Below, in pieces: positions 1-8,670 of a stretch of DNA of 64,000 nucleotides. Origin of the DNA: Hymenobacter volaticus (GTDB taxonomy: Bacteria; Bacteroidota; Bacteroidia; Cytophagales; Hymenobacteraceae). Position numbers and translations under genes: made by a program. Position 1 is the stretch's first letter, and every line of letters begins with the position of its first letter. Under the pieces are notes generated by a model, which ran no database searches, was not told the DNA's origin, and worked only from the letters and a program-made list of their open reading frames with translations. The DNA is taken from the NCBI RefSeq assembly GCF_022921055.1, contig NZ_CP095061.1, positions 340,001-404,000 on the forward strand, given 5' to 3'.

Positions 1-120
1 CGCGCTGGTTTCGAAGATGACACCGTGGCTCACGAAGCCTTGGCCGATGCCCTCGACGTGGTGCAACTGCTACGCCCATTTTATGAAATGCCGTTCTATA
101 AGAGCACTACTTCCCAATAA
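1..120 (+). CDS. C-terminal fragment of an unidentified protein, possibly a DEDD-type exonuclease
   Basis: An open frame enters from the left edge and ends at TAA 118-120, giving the last 39 residues of a protein. The stretch AHEALADALDVVQLL resembles the H-x-A-L-x-D-A block that ends DEDDh 3'-5' exonuclease domains, in which the His and Asp bind metal. That resemblance is my only clue and is weak. A strong terminator 25 bases downstream supports a real gene end here. The rest of the gene lies outside the window. Confidence 0.4.
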   Translation, partial: RAGFEDDTVAHEALADALDVVQLLRPFYEMPFYKSTTSQ

Positions 121-144
121 CACTTCCAATAGGAACTTGATGAA

Positions 145-186
145 CAATAAAAAGGCCCGCTGAGTACTCAGCGGGCCTTTTTATTG
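145..186. terminator. Bidirectional terminator, perfect 42-base palindrome
   Basis: The two 21-base arms are exact reverse complements with no mismatch. The core is AGGCCCGCTGAG and each outer end is an A-run or T-run, so the hairpin works as an intrinsic terminator on both strands. It lies between the fragment ending at 120 (plus) and the TPM gene ending at 237 (minus), so it probably serves both. Confidence 0.9.
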
Positions 187-236
187 TTAGCGGGCGGCTT
201 GCATAGCAAGTGGCAGTGATTAGGCGCGTTGGCTAC

Positions 237-1064
237 TTACCAGTCGCCGCTGGCGCCGCCGCCGCCGGAGCTGCCTCCGCCGAAACCGCCGAAGCCGCCG
301 CCGCCACCTCCTCCAAAGCCACCGCCGCCCCCAAATACGCCGCGGCCACCCGAGAAGTCACCGAAGATGATAGGTGGTACCATCATGCCGCCGCCGAAAC
401 CACCGCGGCCACCTCGGCCGCCACCTCCCCCACGTGAGCGGAGTAGCATAAATAGAATCAGCGCGCCGATTATCACCCAGAAGGTCCAGCCCGAGCCGCT
501 ATCGTCGTTGCTGCGTTGGCGGGTACGGGTGGTTTGGTCGGCTTTGTATTCGCCTTTGGCCAGCGCAATAAGCTGGTCGGTGGCTCGGTCGAGTCCTTGG
601 TAATATTGCTCTTCGCGGAAGGCCGGAACTATCGTGTTGGAAATGATGCGCTTGGCCAACGCGTCGGGGATGGCCCCTTCGAGCCCGTAACCGGTTTGGA
701 TGCGTGCTTTTTGCTCTTGGCGAGCAATGAGCAGCAGTACTCCATTATTGTTGCCCTTTTGTCCAATACCCCAGGTTTCGTAAAGCTTCTGAGCATAATC
801 GGCAATTTCGTTGTCGCCGAGCGTGGGTATGGTCACGATGGCAATCTGCGAGGAAGTGGAGTCGTTGTAATTAACGAGCTTCTGTTCCAGCGCCGCCACT
901 TCGTCGGGCTGCATCATGCCCGCCAAGTCGTTAACGAGGCGTGGAGGTGAAGGGCGCGGAGGTACATCCTGCGCCAGGGCCCCCAACTGCACAGCCAGCA
1001 GCAAAAGCGCTAGCAGCAGCGGCCGGAACCACGCCCGATACAAAACAGGGAGAGGCTGCATCAT
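237..1064 (-). CDS. TPM-domain (YgcG family) exported membrane-anchored protein
   Basis: 275 residues. A signal peptide (about 1-31, ending LGALAQ) is followed by RLVNDLAGMM (42-51), the typical start of a TPM/DUF477 domain, which runs to about 170. One membrane segment lies near 190-209. The last 65 residues are almost all Gly with Arg and Phe, ending SGGGGASGDW, the usual tail of this family. The domain would sit outside the inner membrane. Some TPM proteins have phosphatase activity and others act in photosystem repair, but the role in Bacteroidota is not established. The start ATG overlaps the stop of the upstream TPM gene (ATGA), so the two are translationally coupled, and lemA lies further upstream. 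Confidence 0.85.
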   Translation of the reverse strand: MMQPLPVLYRAWFRPLLLALLLLAVQLGALAQDVPPRPSPPRLVNDLAGMMQPDEVAALEQKLVNYNDSTSSQIAIVTIPTLGDNEIADYAQKLYETWGIGQKGNNNGVLLLIARQEQKARIQTGYGLEGAIPDALAKRIISNTIVPAFREEQYYQGLDRATDQLIALAKGEYKADQTTRTRQRSNDDSGSGWTFWVIIGALILFMLLRSRGGGGGRGGRGGFGGGMMVPPIIFGDFSGGRGVFGGGGGFGGGGGGGFGGFGGGSSGGGGASGDW

Positions 1065-1522
1065 ACGCGGGGGGACTGCGGCGGACCGCCGCCAAATGAA
1101 ATGGAATCGTCGAGTTCGTTTTTGTCGGTCACGGAATTGTAAGGGAAATAACGTTTCAATTGCTCGCCTACCATCCGAATGCCATGCTCAAGCCCCGCCG
1201 CATATTTTTCAGTGCGAAACTGACTCAATACGGTTTCCTTGGTGGTTTCCCAGAAATCGTCGGGCACCGCCGAGTTGATACCGGCGTCGCCAATGACGGC
1301 GAACTGACGGCTTTTCCAGGCCAGGTAAAACAGTACCCCATTGCGTTGGGCGGTGCGGTGCATGTTCAACTCTGCAAATACCTGAGCGGCCCGATCAAGA
1401 GGCTCCGGCGTTGGGCAGGTATCTTCTAAATGCACCCGGATTTCACCGGAAGTCGTGACTTCAGCCTGCTGAATAGCAGCAACCAAAGCGGCTTCCTGCT
1501 CGGGAGTGAGAGGGTTGGTCAT
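1061..1522 (-). CDS. TPM-domain protein without signal peptide
   Basis: I start this at ATG 1522, giving 153 residues beginning MTNPLTPEQEAALVAAIQQ. The longer frame back to 1636 adds a segment that does not look like protein. The TPM signature is clear: EVTTSGEIRVHLEDTCP near 21-36, a conserved NGVLFYLAWKSRQFAVIGD near 60-80 and a D-x-W/F block. It lacks the signal peptide, membrane anchor and Gly tail of its neighbour, so it is probably cytoplasmic or held by a partner. It overlaps the next TPM gene by four bases and lies 235 bases downstream of lemA. LemA plus two TPM proteins is a recurrent bacterial gene set. Confidence 0.85.
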   Translation of the reverse strand: MTNPLTPEQEAALVAAIQQAEVTTSGEIRVHLEDTCPTPEPLDRAAQVFAELNMHRTAQRNGVLFYLAWKSRQFAVIGDAGINSAVPDDFWETTKETVLSQFRTEKYAAGLEHGIRMVGEQLKRYFPYNSVTDKNELDDSISFGGGPPQSPRV

Positions 1523-1757
1523 AGGTGTGGGGATTAGGACTTGGGGTGGGATAGAAAAACGTAGGGACGGAGGGGCGCCAACATATCTTGGCAGAACAGC
1601 GAAGGTATCGGTTACGCGAAGGCAGCGGGAGAACAACTCCAGCTCCGTTCAGCACGACAAACACCACTACCACGAAGCCGAAGAAACACTTGCGGGCGCC
1701 ACATCAAGCAAAACGTATCTTCTGCCTATGTACATTCCCAAGTCCTAACCAACCAGA

Positions 1758-2336
1758 TTAAAACTGAACCGTTGGGGCTTTCTGCGAAGCTGGATCAGCC
1801 TCGAAATACGGTTTCTCGGCAAAGCCGAACATGCCGGCAAATAGGTTGTTTGGAAACGACTTCACAAAGCCGTTATAGTCGTTGGTGACGGTATTGAACT
1901 TGTTGCGTTCCACGTTGATGCGGTTCTCGGTGCCTTCTATCTGCGCTTGCAACTCCTGGAAGTTGGCGTTGGCTTTGAGCTCCGGATAATTTTCCGACAC
2001 GGCCAACAACCGACCCAAGCCACTGCTCAGTTGGCTTTGCGCGGCCTGGAATTTTTGCAGGTTTTCAGGGGTGAGCTGGTCGGCCGAAATATTAACGCCG
2101 GTAGCATTGGCGCGGGCCTGGACTACGGCTTCGAGGGTGCCTTTTTCAAAGTTAGCAGCACCTTTCACGGTGTTTACTAGGTTCGGAATCAGGTCGGCAC
2201 GGCGCTGATAGGCACTTTGCACGTTAGCCCATTGTGCTTTCACGGCTTGGTCGCGGCCGACCATGCCATTGTAACCGCACGACGACTGCGAGAGAAGAAT
2301 CACCAGACCGGCGAAGTAGAGAAGGAAACGTTTCAT
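1758..2336 (-). CDS. lemA: LemA family protein
   Basis: 192 residues. The N-terminus has a hydrophobic export signal followed by Cys20 (LSQSSCGYN). The lipobox is imperfect, so lipidation is only likely. The body is a typical LemA helical bundle: WANVQSAYQRRADLIPNLV (about 36-54), then NTVKGAANFEKGTLEAVVQA, and SENYPELKANANFQELQAQ near 115-133. LemA proteins are envelope helical proteins of uncertain biochemical role. It heads a minus-strand cluster with two TPM proteins and is divergent from the nucleotidyltransferase at 2578. Confidence 0.92.
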   Translation of the reverse strand: MKRFLLYFAGLVILLSQSSCGYNGMVGRDQAVKAQWANVQSAYQRRADLIPNLVNTVKGAANFEKGTLEAVVQARANATGVNISADQLTPENLQKFQAAQSQLSSGLGRLLAVSENYPELKANANFQELQAQIEGTENRINVERNKFNTVTNDYNGFVKSFPNNLFAGMFGFAEKPYFEADPASQKAPTVQF

Positions 2337-2577
2337 GAAGGAGAGAGTTGATGAATGGGTTAAGGAGTGAAGTTGCGAAAATAGGAGAAAGTGAATTTAA
2401 GGTTTCGCAGCGCTGCCTACACAAGTAGCGCCGTGGATTGTTGAAATCACCGTCTGACAATTTCACAACTTCACCTTACTGTTGTGCCAAAGTACGAATT
2501 CACGCCGCAGCGGTTGTGTATGAAGCGGCTCCGGCCGCGATTCACTATTTTGCGGACTTACGCCACGCTTGTTGTTC

Positions 2578-3579
2578 ATGAAAGCCATTATTCCCGTCGC
2601 GGGCATTGGGTCGCGCCTACGTCCGCACACGCACACCCAGCCGAAATCACTCGTGCCGGTGGCCGGCAACACCATCTTGGGGCACATCATCGACCGGCTC
2701 AGTGCGGCAGGTGTCCAAGAATTTGTATTCATCATTGGTTACTTGGGCGAGAAGATAGAAAGCTATGTCCGACGCAGCTATCCGCAGATCCGCAGCTCGT
2801 TTGTGGTGCAGGAGCCTCGCGAAGGCATTGCCCACGCCTTGTGGCTGGCCCGCGACACGTTCCGCCACCAAGAAGACGGTATCCTGATCCTGCTCGGCGA
2901 TACCATAGTAGATGTAGACCTGCCGGCTATGATGCAGACGTCCGGCAATGTGCTGGCCGTGAAGGAAGTAAAGACGCCTTCGATGTTCGGCCTGGTGGAA
3001 ACTGCACTAAACGGCCGCGTCACGAAAGTGGTGGAGAAGCCGCGCATTCCGAAGTCTAACTACGCCTTGGTTGGTCTCTACAAGATTGCCAATCCTGACT
3101 GGTTGGCCAAGGCCTTAGAGCAACTCATTGACCGGGACCAGCGCACGCACGGCGAGTTTCAGCTCACCGATGCGCTCATGCTCATGATCCAGGAAGGCGC
3201 CGAAATGACCACTACATCAGTTGACAACTGGTTTGACTGCGGCCGCAAAGATTCGTTGCTTGAAGCCAATGCCCGTTTGCTCAACCGCCCCGAGTTTCTG
3301 GACCGCCGCGACTACCCTCAGTTCCCAGATACTATCATCATTCCGCCCGTCAGCATCGGAAAAGATTGTGAAATCTGTAACTCCATTATCGGACCCAATG
3401 TGGCAATCGGCGACCGGACCATCGTCAAGAATACTATTTTGAGCGAGTCCATTATCGGCTCATACAGCGAATTGCGTTCCGCCGTCATGCACGATTGTAT
3501 TGTGGGCTCGGATGCTTCCTTTAAGGGAATGCGCCACAGCCTCAACATCGGCGACAACACCGAAATCGACTACAGCTAG
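2578..3579 (+). CDS. Sugar-phosphate nucleotidyltransferase with C-terminal left-handed beta-helix
   Basis: 333 residues from ATG 2578; a TTG three codons earlier is less likely. The N-terminus carries the nucleotidyltransferase signature G-x-G-x-R-L-x-P-x-T...PK (about 9-22). DTIVDVD near 105-111 and VEKPRIPKSNYALVGLY near 150-166 are also typical of the glucose-1-phosphate thymidylyl/uridylyltransferase fold. From about 250 there are hexapeptide repeats (IGKDCEICNSIIGPNVAIGD), as in GlmU-like enzymes. It should transfer a nucleotide to a sugar-1-phosphate for cell-surface polysaccharide, but the substrate cannot be read from sequence. No sugar pathway genes flank it. Confidence 0.88.
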   Translation: MKAIIPVAGIGSRLRPHTHTQPKSLVPVAGNTILGHIIDRLSAAGVQEFVFIIGYLGEKIESYVRRSYPQIRSSFVVQEPREGIAHALWLARDTFRHQEDGILILLGDTIVDVDLPAMMQTSGNVLAVKEVKTPSMFGLVETALNGRVTKVVEKPRIPKSNYALVGLYKIANPDWLAKALEQLIDRDQRTHGEFQLTDALMLMIQEGAEMTTTSVDNWFDCGRKDSLLEANARLLNRPEFLDRRDYPQFPDTIIIPPVSIGKDCEICNSIIGPNVAIGDRTIVKNTILSESIIGSYSELRSAVMHDCIVGSDASFKGMRHSLNIGDNTEIDYS

Positions 3580-3723
3580 CAGCTTGTGTGCCGCAGAGCT
3601 TGATTTTGGCGGCGCGCTACAACCGTGGGGGCTGCCAGCTTGCGTTGACAACAATAGTTGTCGGCGCATCGCGGCACCGTCTTTCGCGTATCAACCTTAC
3701 TTCTGAAAACTACTTGCTTGCAT

Positions 3724-5217
3724 ATGATGCGTATTCTCCGTCGGACCACGGTTTTTTTTGCAGCGCTGCTGCTTACAGTTGCCGCTGGTAGGGCCCAAAC
3801 GCCACTTGGACAGCCTTCATTTGATGAGCAGAAAGTGCAGGTGTGGTGCGCCACGGCGAAGTTCGTGTACGAAGACAATGGCCGGCCTAATCTAAAAAGC
3901 ACCTTACGCTGCGGAGGCTCCCTGAAAGAGTTTGAAAACAGCATCCGGGCCGATAGTCAGCGCGTGTTTAGTGCGTTGTACCAACCGCTGGAAGTACGCG
4001 GTACCATTTATCGGGGGCTTGGCTCCAACCCTTCGCGCTTGCAAAAGCTGAAGACCGAAATAATCAGCCGCCTGAAATCTTCGCCGGCCCGCCGTGCCAA
4101 TCCGGCCCGCATGCAACGCTTGGCCACGCTGGAAACCGCTCTTACCAACTATGTCGAGAACGGCACGCCCATAGGTGACCAACCCGAAGAAGAATCCGCC
4201 GAAGCCCTCGACACTACCGCCGATGCCGACGAGGCTGCAACCGTAGAATCGAGTGATGCCGGATTAGACGAGGCGGGCGTTGCCCGCCCAATAGAATCGG
4301 CCCGAGGAACCGGAGAAAGCTGGATAAACAAAATCTTCGGCCCGTTGGCGCTTATCATGTCTTTGCTGAGCTTAGTGCTGTACGTGCTGATGCGTCGCAA
4401 CATGGCCGTGTTTCAGAAAGAGCTTATTGGCCGCATGACGCAGCGGCAAGACGAGATAATGGCTACGCGCCCCGCGCCAGTGGCTGCCGCTGCTCCGGCG
4501 GTGGCGCAGCAACTAACCCCTGAGCTTCAGCGCCAAGTAGAACAACTGGTGTTGCAGCGCGTGGAAGCTGAACTGGCCAAGCGAGAGCAAGAATTGCCCG
4601 TTACGCCTGCGCCCACCCCACCACCAGCGCCCGCCCCCGAGCCGCCGCGTGTAACGGCGTTGCCCGTTACCATCGTTGCCCCGGCGCCACCGCCGTTGTT
4701 ATCCGAACTTGAGGTTGCCACGCCAACCCCTGCGGTAGCCACTACCCTGGATACGCCTGTCCCCATGACAGAAATAGCTGGCCCTCCCGTAGTGATTCCA
4801 GCGGGCTCGCCGGCCACAGCCTTGCGCGAAGATTTTGAAAGTGTGGTACCGCCCGTGCACTTGCCCGATCCGGCGCCTGTTGCCTCGTCGGAAACGATTA
4901 TTCGTTATGCGAAAGCTCCTTTAAGCGGTGTCTTCCGGGACGAGGACTTCGTGGATGAGCTGCAAGACGACAGCGTGTACGAAGTTTTTCTAGACCCACA
5001 GTGGCCCGAATTGGCGTCGTTCCAGGTTAGCCCCGAGCCAGTTGTCCAGACGTACCTGTTGCAAAGCGCCCCGCCCGATTTGTTGGCTGCCGCCTGTGAA
5101 TACGAGCAGCCAACAGGCCCCGTTTCGCAGATACTAACGGTGGAGGAAGGCATTCTGCGTAAGGTAGAAGGCGTTTGGCAAGTCGAACAGAAGGCTGTGG
5201 TGCAGTTTGAAGGGTAG
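3724..5217 (+). CDS. Uncharacterised single-pass envelope protein with Pro/Ala-rich middle
   Basis: I start this at ATG 3724 (497 residues), because it then opens with a signal peptide (MMRILRRTTVFFAALLL...GRAQ). Residues about 24-160 form a Lys/Arg-rich domain with two Cys (VWCATAKF and LRCGGS). An acidic linker follows, then one membrane segment near 203-225 (PLALIMSLLSLVLYVLMRR), a charged probable coiled coil (about 226-300), a long Pro/Ala/Val stretch, and an acidic 130-residue C-terminal domain. N-outside, C-inside topology is likely. I do not recognise a family. It sits between two unrelated plus-strand genes, so context does not help. The uninterrupted length and normal codon use support a real gene. 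Confidence 0.75.
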   Translation: MMRILRRTTVFFAALLLTVAAGRAQTPLGQPSFDEQKVQVWCATAKFVYEDNGRPNLKSTLRCGGSLKEFENSIRADSQRVFSALYQPLEVRGTIYRGLGSNPSRLQKLKTEIISRLKSSPARRANPARMQRLATLETALTNYVENGTPIGDQPEEESAEALDTTADADEAATVESSDAGLDEAGVARPIESARGTGESWINKIFGPLALIMSLLSLVLYVLMRRNMAVFQKELIGRMTQRQDEIMATRPAPVAAAAPAVAQQLTPELQRQVEQLVLQRVEAELAKREQELPVTPAPTPPPAPAPEPPRVTALPVTIVAPAPPPLLSELEVATPTPAVATTLDTPVPMTEIAGPPVVIPAGSPATALREDFESVVPPVHLPDPAPVASSETIIRYAKAPLSGVFRDEDFVDELQDDSVYEVFLDPQWPELASFQVSPEPVVQTYLLQSAPPDLLAAACEYEQPTGPVSQILTVEEGILRKVEGVWQVEQKAVVQFEG

Positions 5218-5317
5218 CTGTTTACTTGCCTGATCTAGTAATAGTTAACGAAGTATACAGCCTTTGCACATAGCGCAACAAGAGAAGCGTACGTACGGTT
5301 AAGAGTTCTTATAAACG

Positions 5318-5340
5318 CCACTAGTACTAGTTTCTAGTGG
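5318..5340. repeat. Short inverted repeat CCACTAG...CTAGTGG
   Basis: The 7-base arms CCACTAG (5318-5324) and CTAGTGG (5334-5340) are exact, with nested CTAG copies between them. It lies in the 200-base gap between the envelope protein and the prolyl oligopeptidase. No T-run follows, so it is a weak terminator candidate and could be an operator. Confidence 0.35.
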
Positions 5341-5360
5341 TATACTAGCCCATTATTCTA

Positions 5361-5394
5361 TTGCAGATACAGAAGAATCTGTGATTTATCTTCG
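5361..5394 (+). promoter_or_regulatory. Possible promoter for the prolyl oligopeptidase
   Basis: TATCTTCG at 5387-5394 matches the Bacteroidota -7 box TAnnTTTG at seven of eight positions. A TTG at 5361-5363 lies 23 bases upstream, slightly long for the usual spacing. Transcription would begin near 5401, just ahead of the ATG at 5418. Confidence 0.4.
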
Positions 5395-5417
5395 GGCCCT
5401 TTCTTGTTATTCCTTCC

Positions 5418-7595
5418 ATGCAAATACGGTTATTCCCGGCGCTGGCTCTCTTAGCGCTGGCAGGTTGCCGCTCGTCGCAAACTTATTCGCCGGGCGCTGA
5501 AACTTCCTCCATTCCTGCTTCTTCCCGCGTTCCTGTGTTATACCCCGAAACTCGCAAATCCGACCAAGTTGACGACTATTTTGGTACGCCCGTACCCGAC
5601 CCGTACCGCTGGCTAGAAGACCCTGACTCGCCGGAAACCAAGGCGTGGGTAACGGCTCAAAACAAGGTGTCGTTTGGTTACTTAGAACAGATTCCGTTCC
5701 GCGCTAAAATCCGGGAGCGGCTTACTACCATCTGGAACTACGAGCGGTTTGGCGTGCCGCAAGAAGAAGGTGGGCAGCTTTACTATTCGAAAAACGACGG
5801 TCTGCAAAACCAAGCGGTGCTTTACACCCAACAAGAAGCGCAGCAAGGTCAGCCCGAAGTATTGCTCGACCCCAACAAGTTCTCCACGGACGGCACCACA
5901 GCCCTGGCCGGGACGTACTTTTCCAACGACCACCGCTACATGGCCTACGCCACAAGCGGGGGCGGCTCCGATTGGCAGCAATACAAGGTGATGGACCTGA
6001 AAAGCCGCCAGCCGCTGTCCGATGAGCTGAACTGGGTGAAAGTATCGGGGGCGGCGTGGTACAAAGACGGCTTTTTCTACAGCCGCTACGACGCGCCAAA
6101 GTCAGGAGAAAATAAGCTGGCTGGCAAAAACGAGTTTCATAAGGTGTACTACCACAAGCTTGGTACGCCCCAGAGCAAAGACCAACTTGTGTACGAGGAC
6201 CCGAAAATGCCGCTCGGCTTCCGCATGGTGGGTACCACCGAAGACGAACGGTTCTTGGTGCTCTACCTCACCGACGGCAAAGCCGATGGCAACCGCCTCT
6301 CCGTCCGCGACCTGACCGACCCCAAGCAGGCCGATACGTTCACGCCGCTCATCACCAGCTACGAGCACAACAACTCGGTAATTGGCAATATCGGCGGCCA
6401 GCTACTAGTGCTTACCGACTATAAAGCGCCGCGGTTCCGAGTGGTGCTTATCGACCCTCAAAAGCCGCAGGAAGCCAACTGGAAAGAGGTGCTACCCCAA
6501 ACCGAGCAGAAGCTGGAAGGCGTTGATCAGTTGGGTGGTTACTTGGTGGCATCTTACTTGAAAGATGCCAGCAGCAACATCAAGGTCTACACCGAAACCG
6601 GCGAATTCAAGCACGATGTGGCACTGCCCGCCATCGGTACGGCCGCCGGGTTTGGGGGCAAGCGCGGTTCGAAGTCGGTGTATTACGCCTTCACGTCGTT
6701 TACGTACCCAACTACTATCTACAAGTACGACTTGGCCAGCAACACCAGCACGGTGTTTCAAGCGCCCAAAGTTGATGTGAAACCTCAGGACTACGTGACC
6801 TCGCAGGTGTTCTACGCCAGCAAGGACGGCACCAAGATTCCGATGTTTATCACGCACAAAAAGGGCGTGAAGCTGAACGGGCAGAACCCAACCTATTTGT
6901 ATGCCTACGGTGGATTCAACGTGTCGCTCACGCCCTCGTTTTCGGTGGCCCGCATGCTGTGGCTGGAAAACGGCGGGGTTCTGGCTATTCCCAACTTACG
7001 GGGCGGCGGCGAGTACGGCGAAGACTGGCACAAGGCCGGCATGACGCCCAACAAGCAAAACGTGTTCGACGATTTCATAGCCGCCGCCGAATACCTAAAG
7101 GTGCAAGGCTACACCAATACCAACCGACTTGCAATTGCCGGCGGCTCGAACGGCGGCTTGCTCGTGGGAGCTACTATGACGCAACGCCCTGACTTGTGCG
7201 GCGTGGCCTTCCCGGCGGTAGGCGTGATGGATATGCTGCGCTACCAGAAGTTTACCATCGGCTGGAACTGGGCTCCCGAGTACGGTACCTCCGACACGTA
7301 TGCGCAGTTTCAGAACCTGTATAAGTTCTCGCCGCTGCATAATCTGAAGCGGGCTGCTTATCCTGCCACCATGATAACCACCGCCGATCACGACGACCGG
7401 GTGGTGCCCGCGCACTCCTTTAAGTATGCTGCTGCTCTGCAAGTTGCCAACACTGGCCCGCGGCCCCAGCTCATTCGGGTGGACGTGAATGCGGGCCACG
7501 GGGCGGGCAAAAGCACCAAGCTCCAGATCGAGGAGTGGGCCGATATATGGTCGTTTGCGTACTTCAACATGGGCGTCACCCCGTACAAAAAGTAG
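5418..7595 (+). CDS. Prolyl oligopeptidase, S9A family, lipoprotein
   Basis: 725 residues. The lipobox LAGC (Cys17) predicts a lipoprotein. The beta-propeller domain (about 40-450) opens with the family block DYFGTPVPDPYRWLEDPDSPETKAW, cited here in part as DPYRWLEDPDS. The alpha/beta-hydrolase domain follows. The catalytic triad is visible: Ser577 in GGSNGG, Asp659 in DHDDRVVP and His694 in NAGHGAGK. The enzyme cuts short peptides after proline, here presumably in the periplasm. Length and motifs are normal for S9A. It is monocistronic as far as I can see, with a possible promoter immediately upstream. Confidence 0.95.
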   Translation: MQIRLFPALALLALAGCRSSQTYSPGAETSSIPASSRVPVLYPETRKSDQVDDYFGTPVPDPYRWLEDPDSPETKAWVTAQNKVSFGYLEQIPFRAKIRERLTTIWNYERFGVPQEEGGQLYYSKNDGLQNQAVLYTQQEAQQGQPEVLLDPNKFSTDGTTALAGTYFSNDHRYMAYATSGGGSDWQQYKVMDLKSRQPLSDELNWVKVSGAAWYKDGFFYSRYDAPKSGENKLAGKNEFHKVYYHKLGTPQSKDQLVYEDPKMPLGFRMVGTTEDERFLVLYLTDGKADGNRLSVRDLTDPKQADTFTPLITSYEHNNSVIGNIGGQLLVLTDYKAPRFRVVLIDPQKPQEANWKEVLPQTEQKLEGVDQLGGYLVASYLKDASSNIKVYTETGEFKHDVALPAIGTAAGFGGKRGSKSVYYAFTSFTYPTTIYKYDLASNTSTVFQAPKVDVKPQDYVTSQVFYASKDGTKIPMFITHKKGVKLNGQNPTYLYAYGGFNVSLTPSFSVARMLWLENGGVLAIPNLRGGGEYGEDWHKAGMTPNKQNVFDDFIAAAEYLKVQGYTNTNRLAIAGGSNGGLLVGATMTQRPDLCGVAFPAVGVMDMLRYQKFTIGWNWAPEYGTSDTYAQFQNLYKFSPLHNLKRAAYPATMITTADHDDRVVPAHSFKYAAALQVANTGPRPQLIRVDVNAGHGAGKSTKLQIEEWADIWSFAYFNMGVTPYKK

Positions 7596-7745
7596 TTGCA
7601 AGCTCGCCCAAGCAAATCGTCTGTCTCTACCGTAGAGCGCCAGGCAATGACCTGAAGAGTGTAAAACTCGTAGAAGGCATTCGCGGCTTGGTTCGTATCT
7701 TCGCGGCCACATCGCGCGTTACTAGCTCTACCTTTAGGTTTTCAC

Positions 7746-7975
7746 ATGAAAAAAACGTTTCTGTTCGGTCTGTTGGCCGCTTCGCTGATGCTGTCCGCTA
7801 CGTCGTGCAGCAACCCCGATTTCACCAGAGGTGAGGAAATGGCTACCAAGCCGCTACCCCCATCCCGGCTGCTCCCGACACCACAGGCGGTCAAACCGCT
7901 CAAAACCCGGCTACCCGCGAGCTTACCGCGCCTAATGCTACCGAAGACATCAAGAAGATGCAGCCGGTGATGTAA
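7746..7975 (+). CDS. Small lipoprotein with an apparent frameshift
   Basis: ATG 7746 begins an excellent lipoprotein signal (MKKTFLFGLLAASLMLSATSC, Cys21). The frame then turns into a Pro/Arg-rich nonsense tail ending at 7970. In the next frame the same DNA reads PIPAAPDTTGGQTAQNPATR and on to DIKKMQPVM, stopping at TAA 7973-7975, which looks like real protein. One extra C in the five-C run at 7857-7861 joins the two into a 76-residue lipoprotein. Function is unknown. A strong terminator begins 17 bases downstream. Confidence 0.55.
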
Positions 7976-7991
7976 ATAGCTAATATTCAGC

Positions 7992-8041
7992 AAAGAAGAA
8001 TGAGCAATGGTCTGTACCGGACCGTTGCTCATTCTTCTTTT
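7992..8041 (+). terminator. Intrinsic terminator after the small lipoprotein
   Basis: AAAGAAGAATGAGCA pairs with TGCTCATTCTTCTTT, extended inward by TGGTC/GACCG with one mismatch, around a short loop. The right arm ends in a T-run. It separates the lipoprotein gene from the GNAT gene. Confidence 0.85.
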
Positions 8042-8075
8042 CAGTGAGTTTCTAGGCCTCTAATTCATTTCACTT

Positions 8076-8579
8076 ATGAACATTCGTCGTGGCCGCGAGG
8101 CCGATTTGCCTCAGGTATTGGGTCTGATTCAGGAATTAGCGGTGTATGAGCGAGCGCCGCACGAAGTCACGAACACGCTGGCCGACATGCAACGCGACGG
8201 ATTCGGACCGGAGGCTATTTTCAAGTTTTTCGTGGCCGAACAGCCAGATGGCAAAATCATCGGAATCTCGCTTTACTACACGGCGTACTCCACCTGGAAA
8301 GGCCGAATGCTGTTTTTGGAAGACTTGGTCGTAACCGAAGAAGCACGTGGTACGGGCATCGGCAAGCAACTCTTCGATGCCGTAGTGGCGGAAGCGCGTC
8401 ACACGGGGGCCAACCGCATGAAATGGCAAGTGCTGGAATGGAACGAGCCCGCTATTGGGTTCTACAAGCGCATCGGCGCCAACCTCGACCCCGAATGGCT
8501 GAATGGCAACCTGAACGCCGAACAACTGCAAGCTTATACCTGCGCACCCGGCGTGGAAGCCGTTGTAGCTTCCAGCTAG
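8076..8579 (+). CDS. GNAT family N-acetyltransferase, diamine acetyltransferase-like
   Basis: 167 residues with normal GNAT length. The acetyl-CoA binding motif RGTGIG is at 91-96 (R/Q-x-x-G-x-G/A). The block YSTWKGRMLFLEDLVV just before it and NEPAIGFYKRIGA after it match the spermidine/spermine or thialysine N-acetyltransferase branch. It would transfer acetyl from acetyl-CoA to a small polyamine-like amine, but the substrate is inferred from family resemblance only. It sits between two terminators, so it is probably transcribed alone. Confidence 0.85.
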   Translation: MNIRRGREADLPQVLGLIQELAVYERAPHEVTNTLADMQRDGFGPEAIFKFFVAEQPDGKIIGISLYYTAYSTWKGRMLFLEDLVVTEEARGTGIGKQLFDAVVAEARHTGANRMKWQVLEWNEPAIGFYKRIGANLDPEWLNGNLNAEQLQAYTCAPGVEAVVASS

Positions 8580-8600
8580 CCACTAGCTTGTGTAGCACAA

Positions 8601-8634
8601 AAAAAGCCGCTCAGTTGAAGCGGCTTTTTATTTA
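8601..8634. terminator. Bidirectional terminator between GNAT and DUF4286 genes
   Basis: AAAAAGCCGCT and AGCGGCTTTTT form an exact stem around an 8-base loop, with A and T runs on the two sides. The flanking genes converge here. Confidence 0.9.
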
Positions 8635-8670
8635 AAGTAAGAAAGGGCTTAGTGTAATGCGTTGATGGTT

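Noticed and set aside
229..603. Proline-rich plus-strand frame over the TPM glycine tail
   Set aside because: It is the antisense of GGN glycine codons, which always reads as proline or alanine.
5318..5340. CTAG-rich inverted repeat as a mobile-element end
   Set aside because: Only seven bases, no second copy flanking a coding unit and no target duplication.
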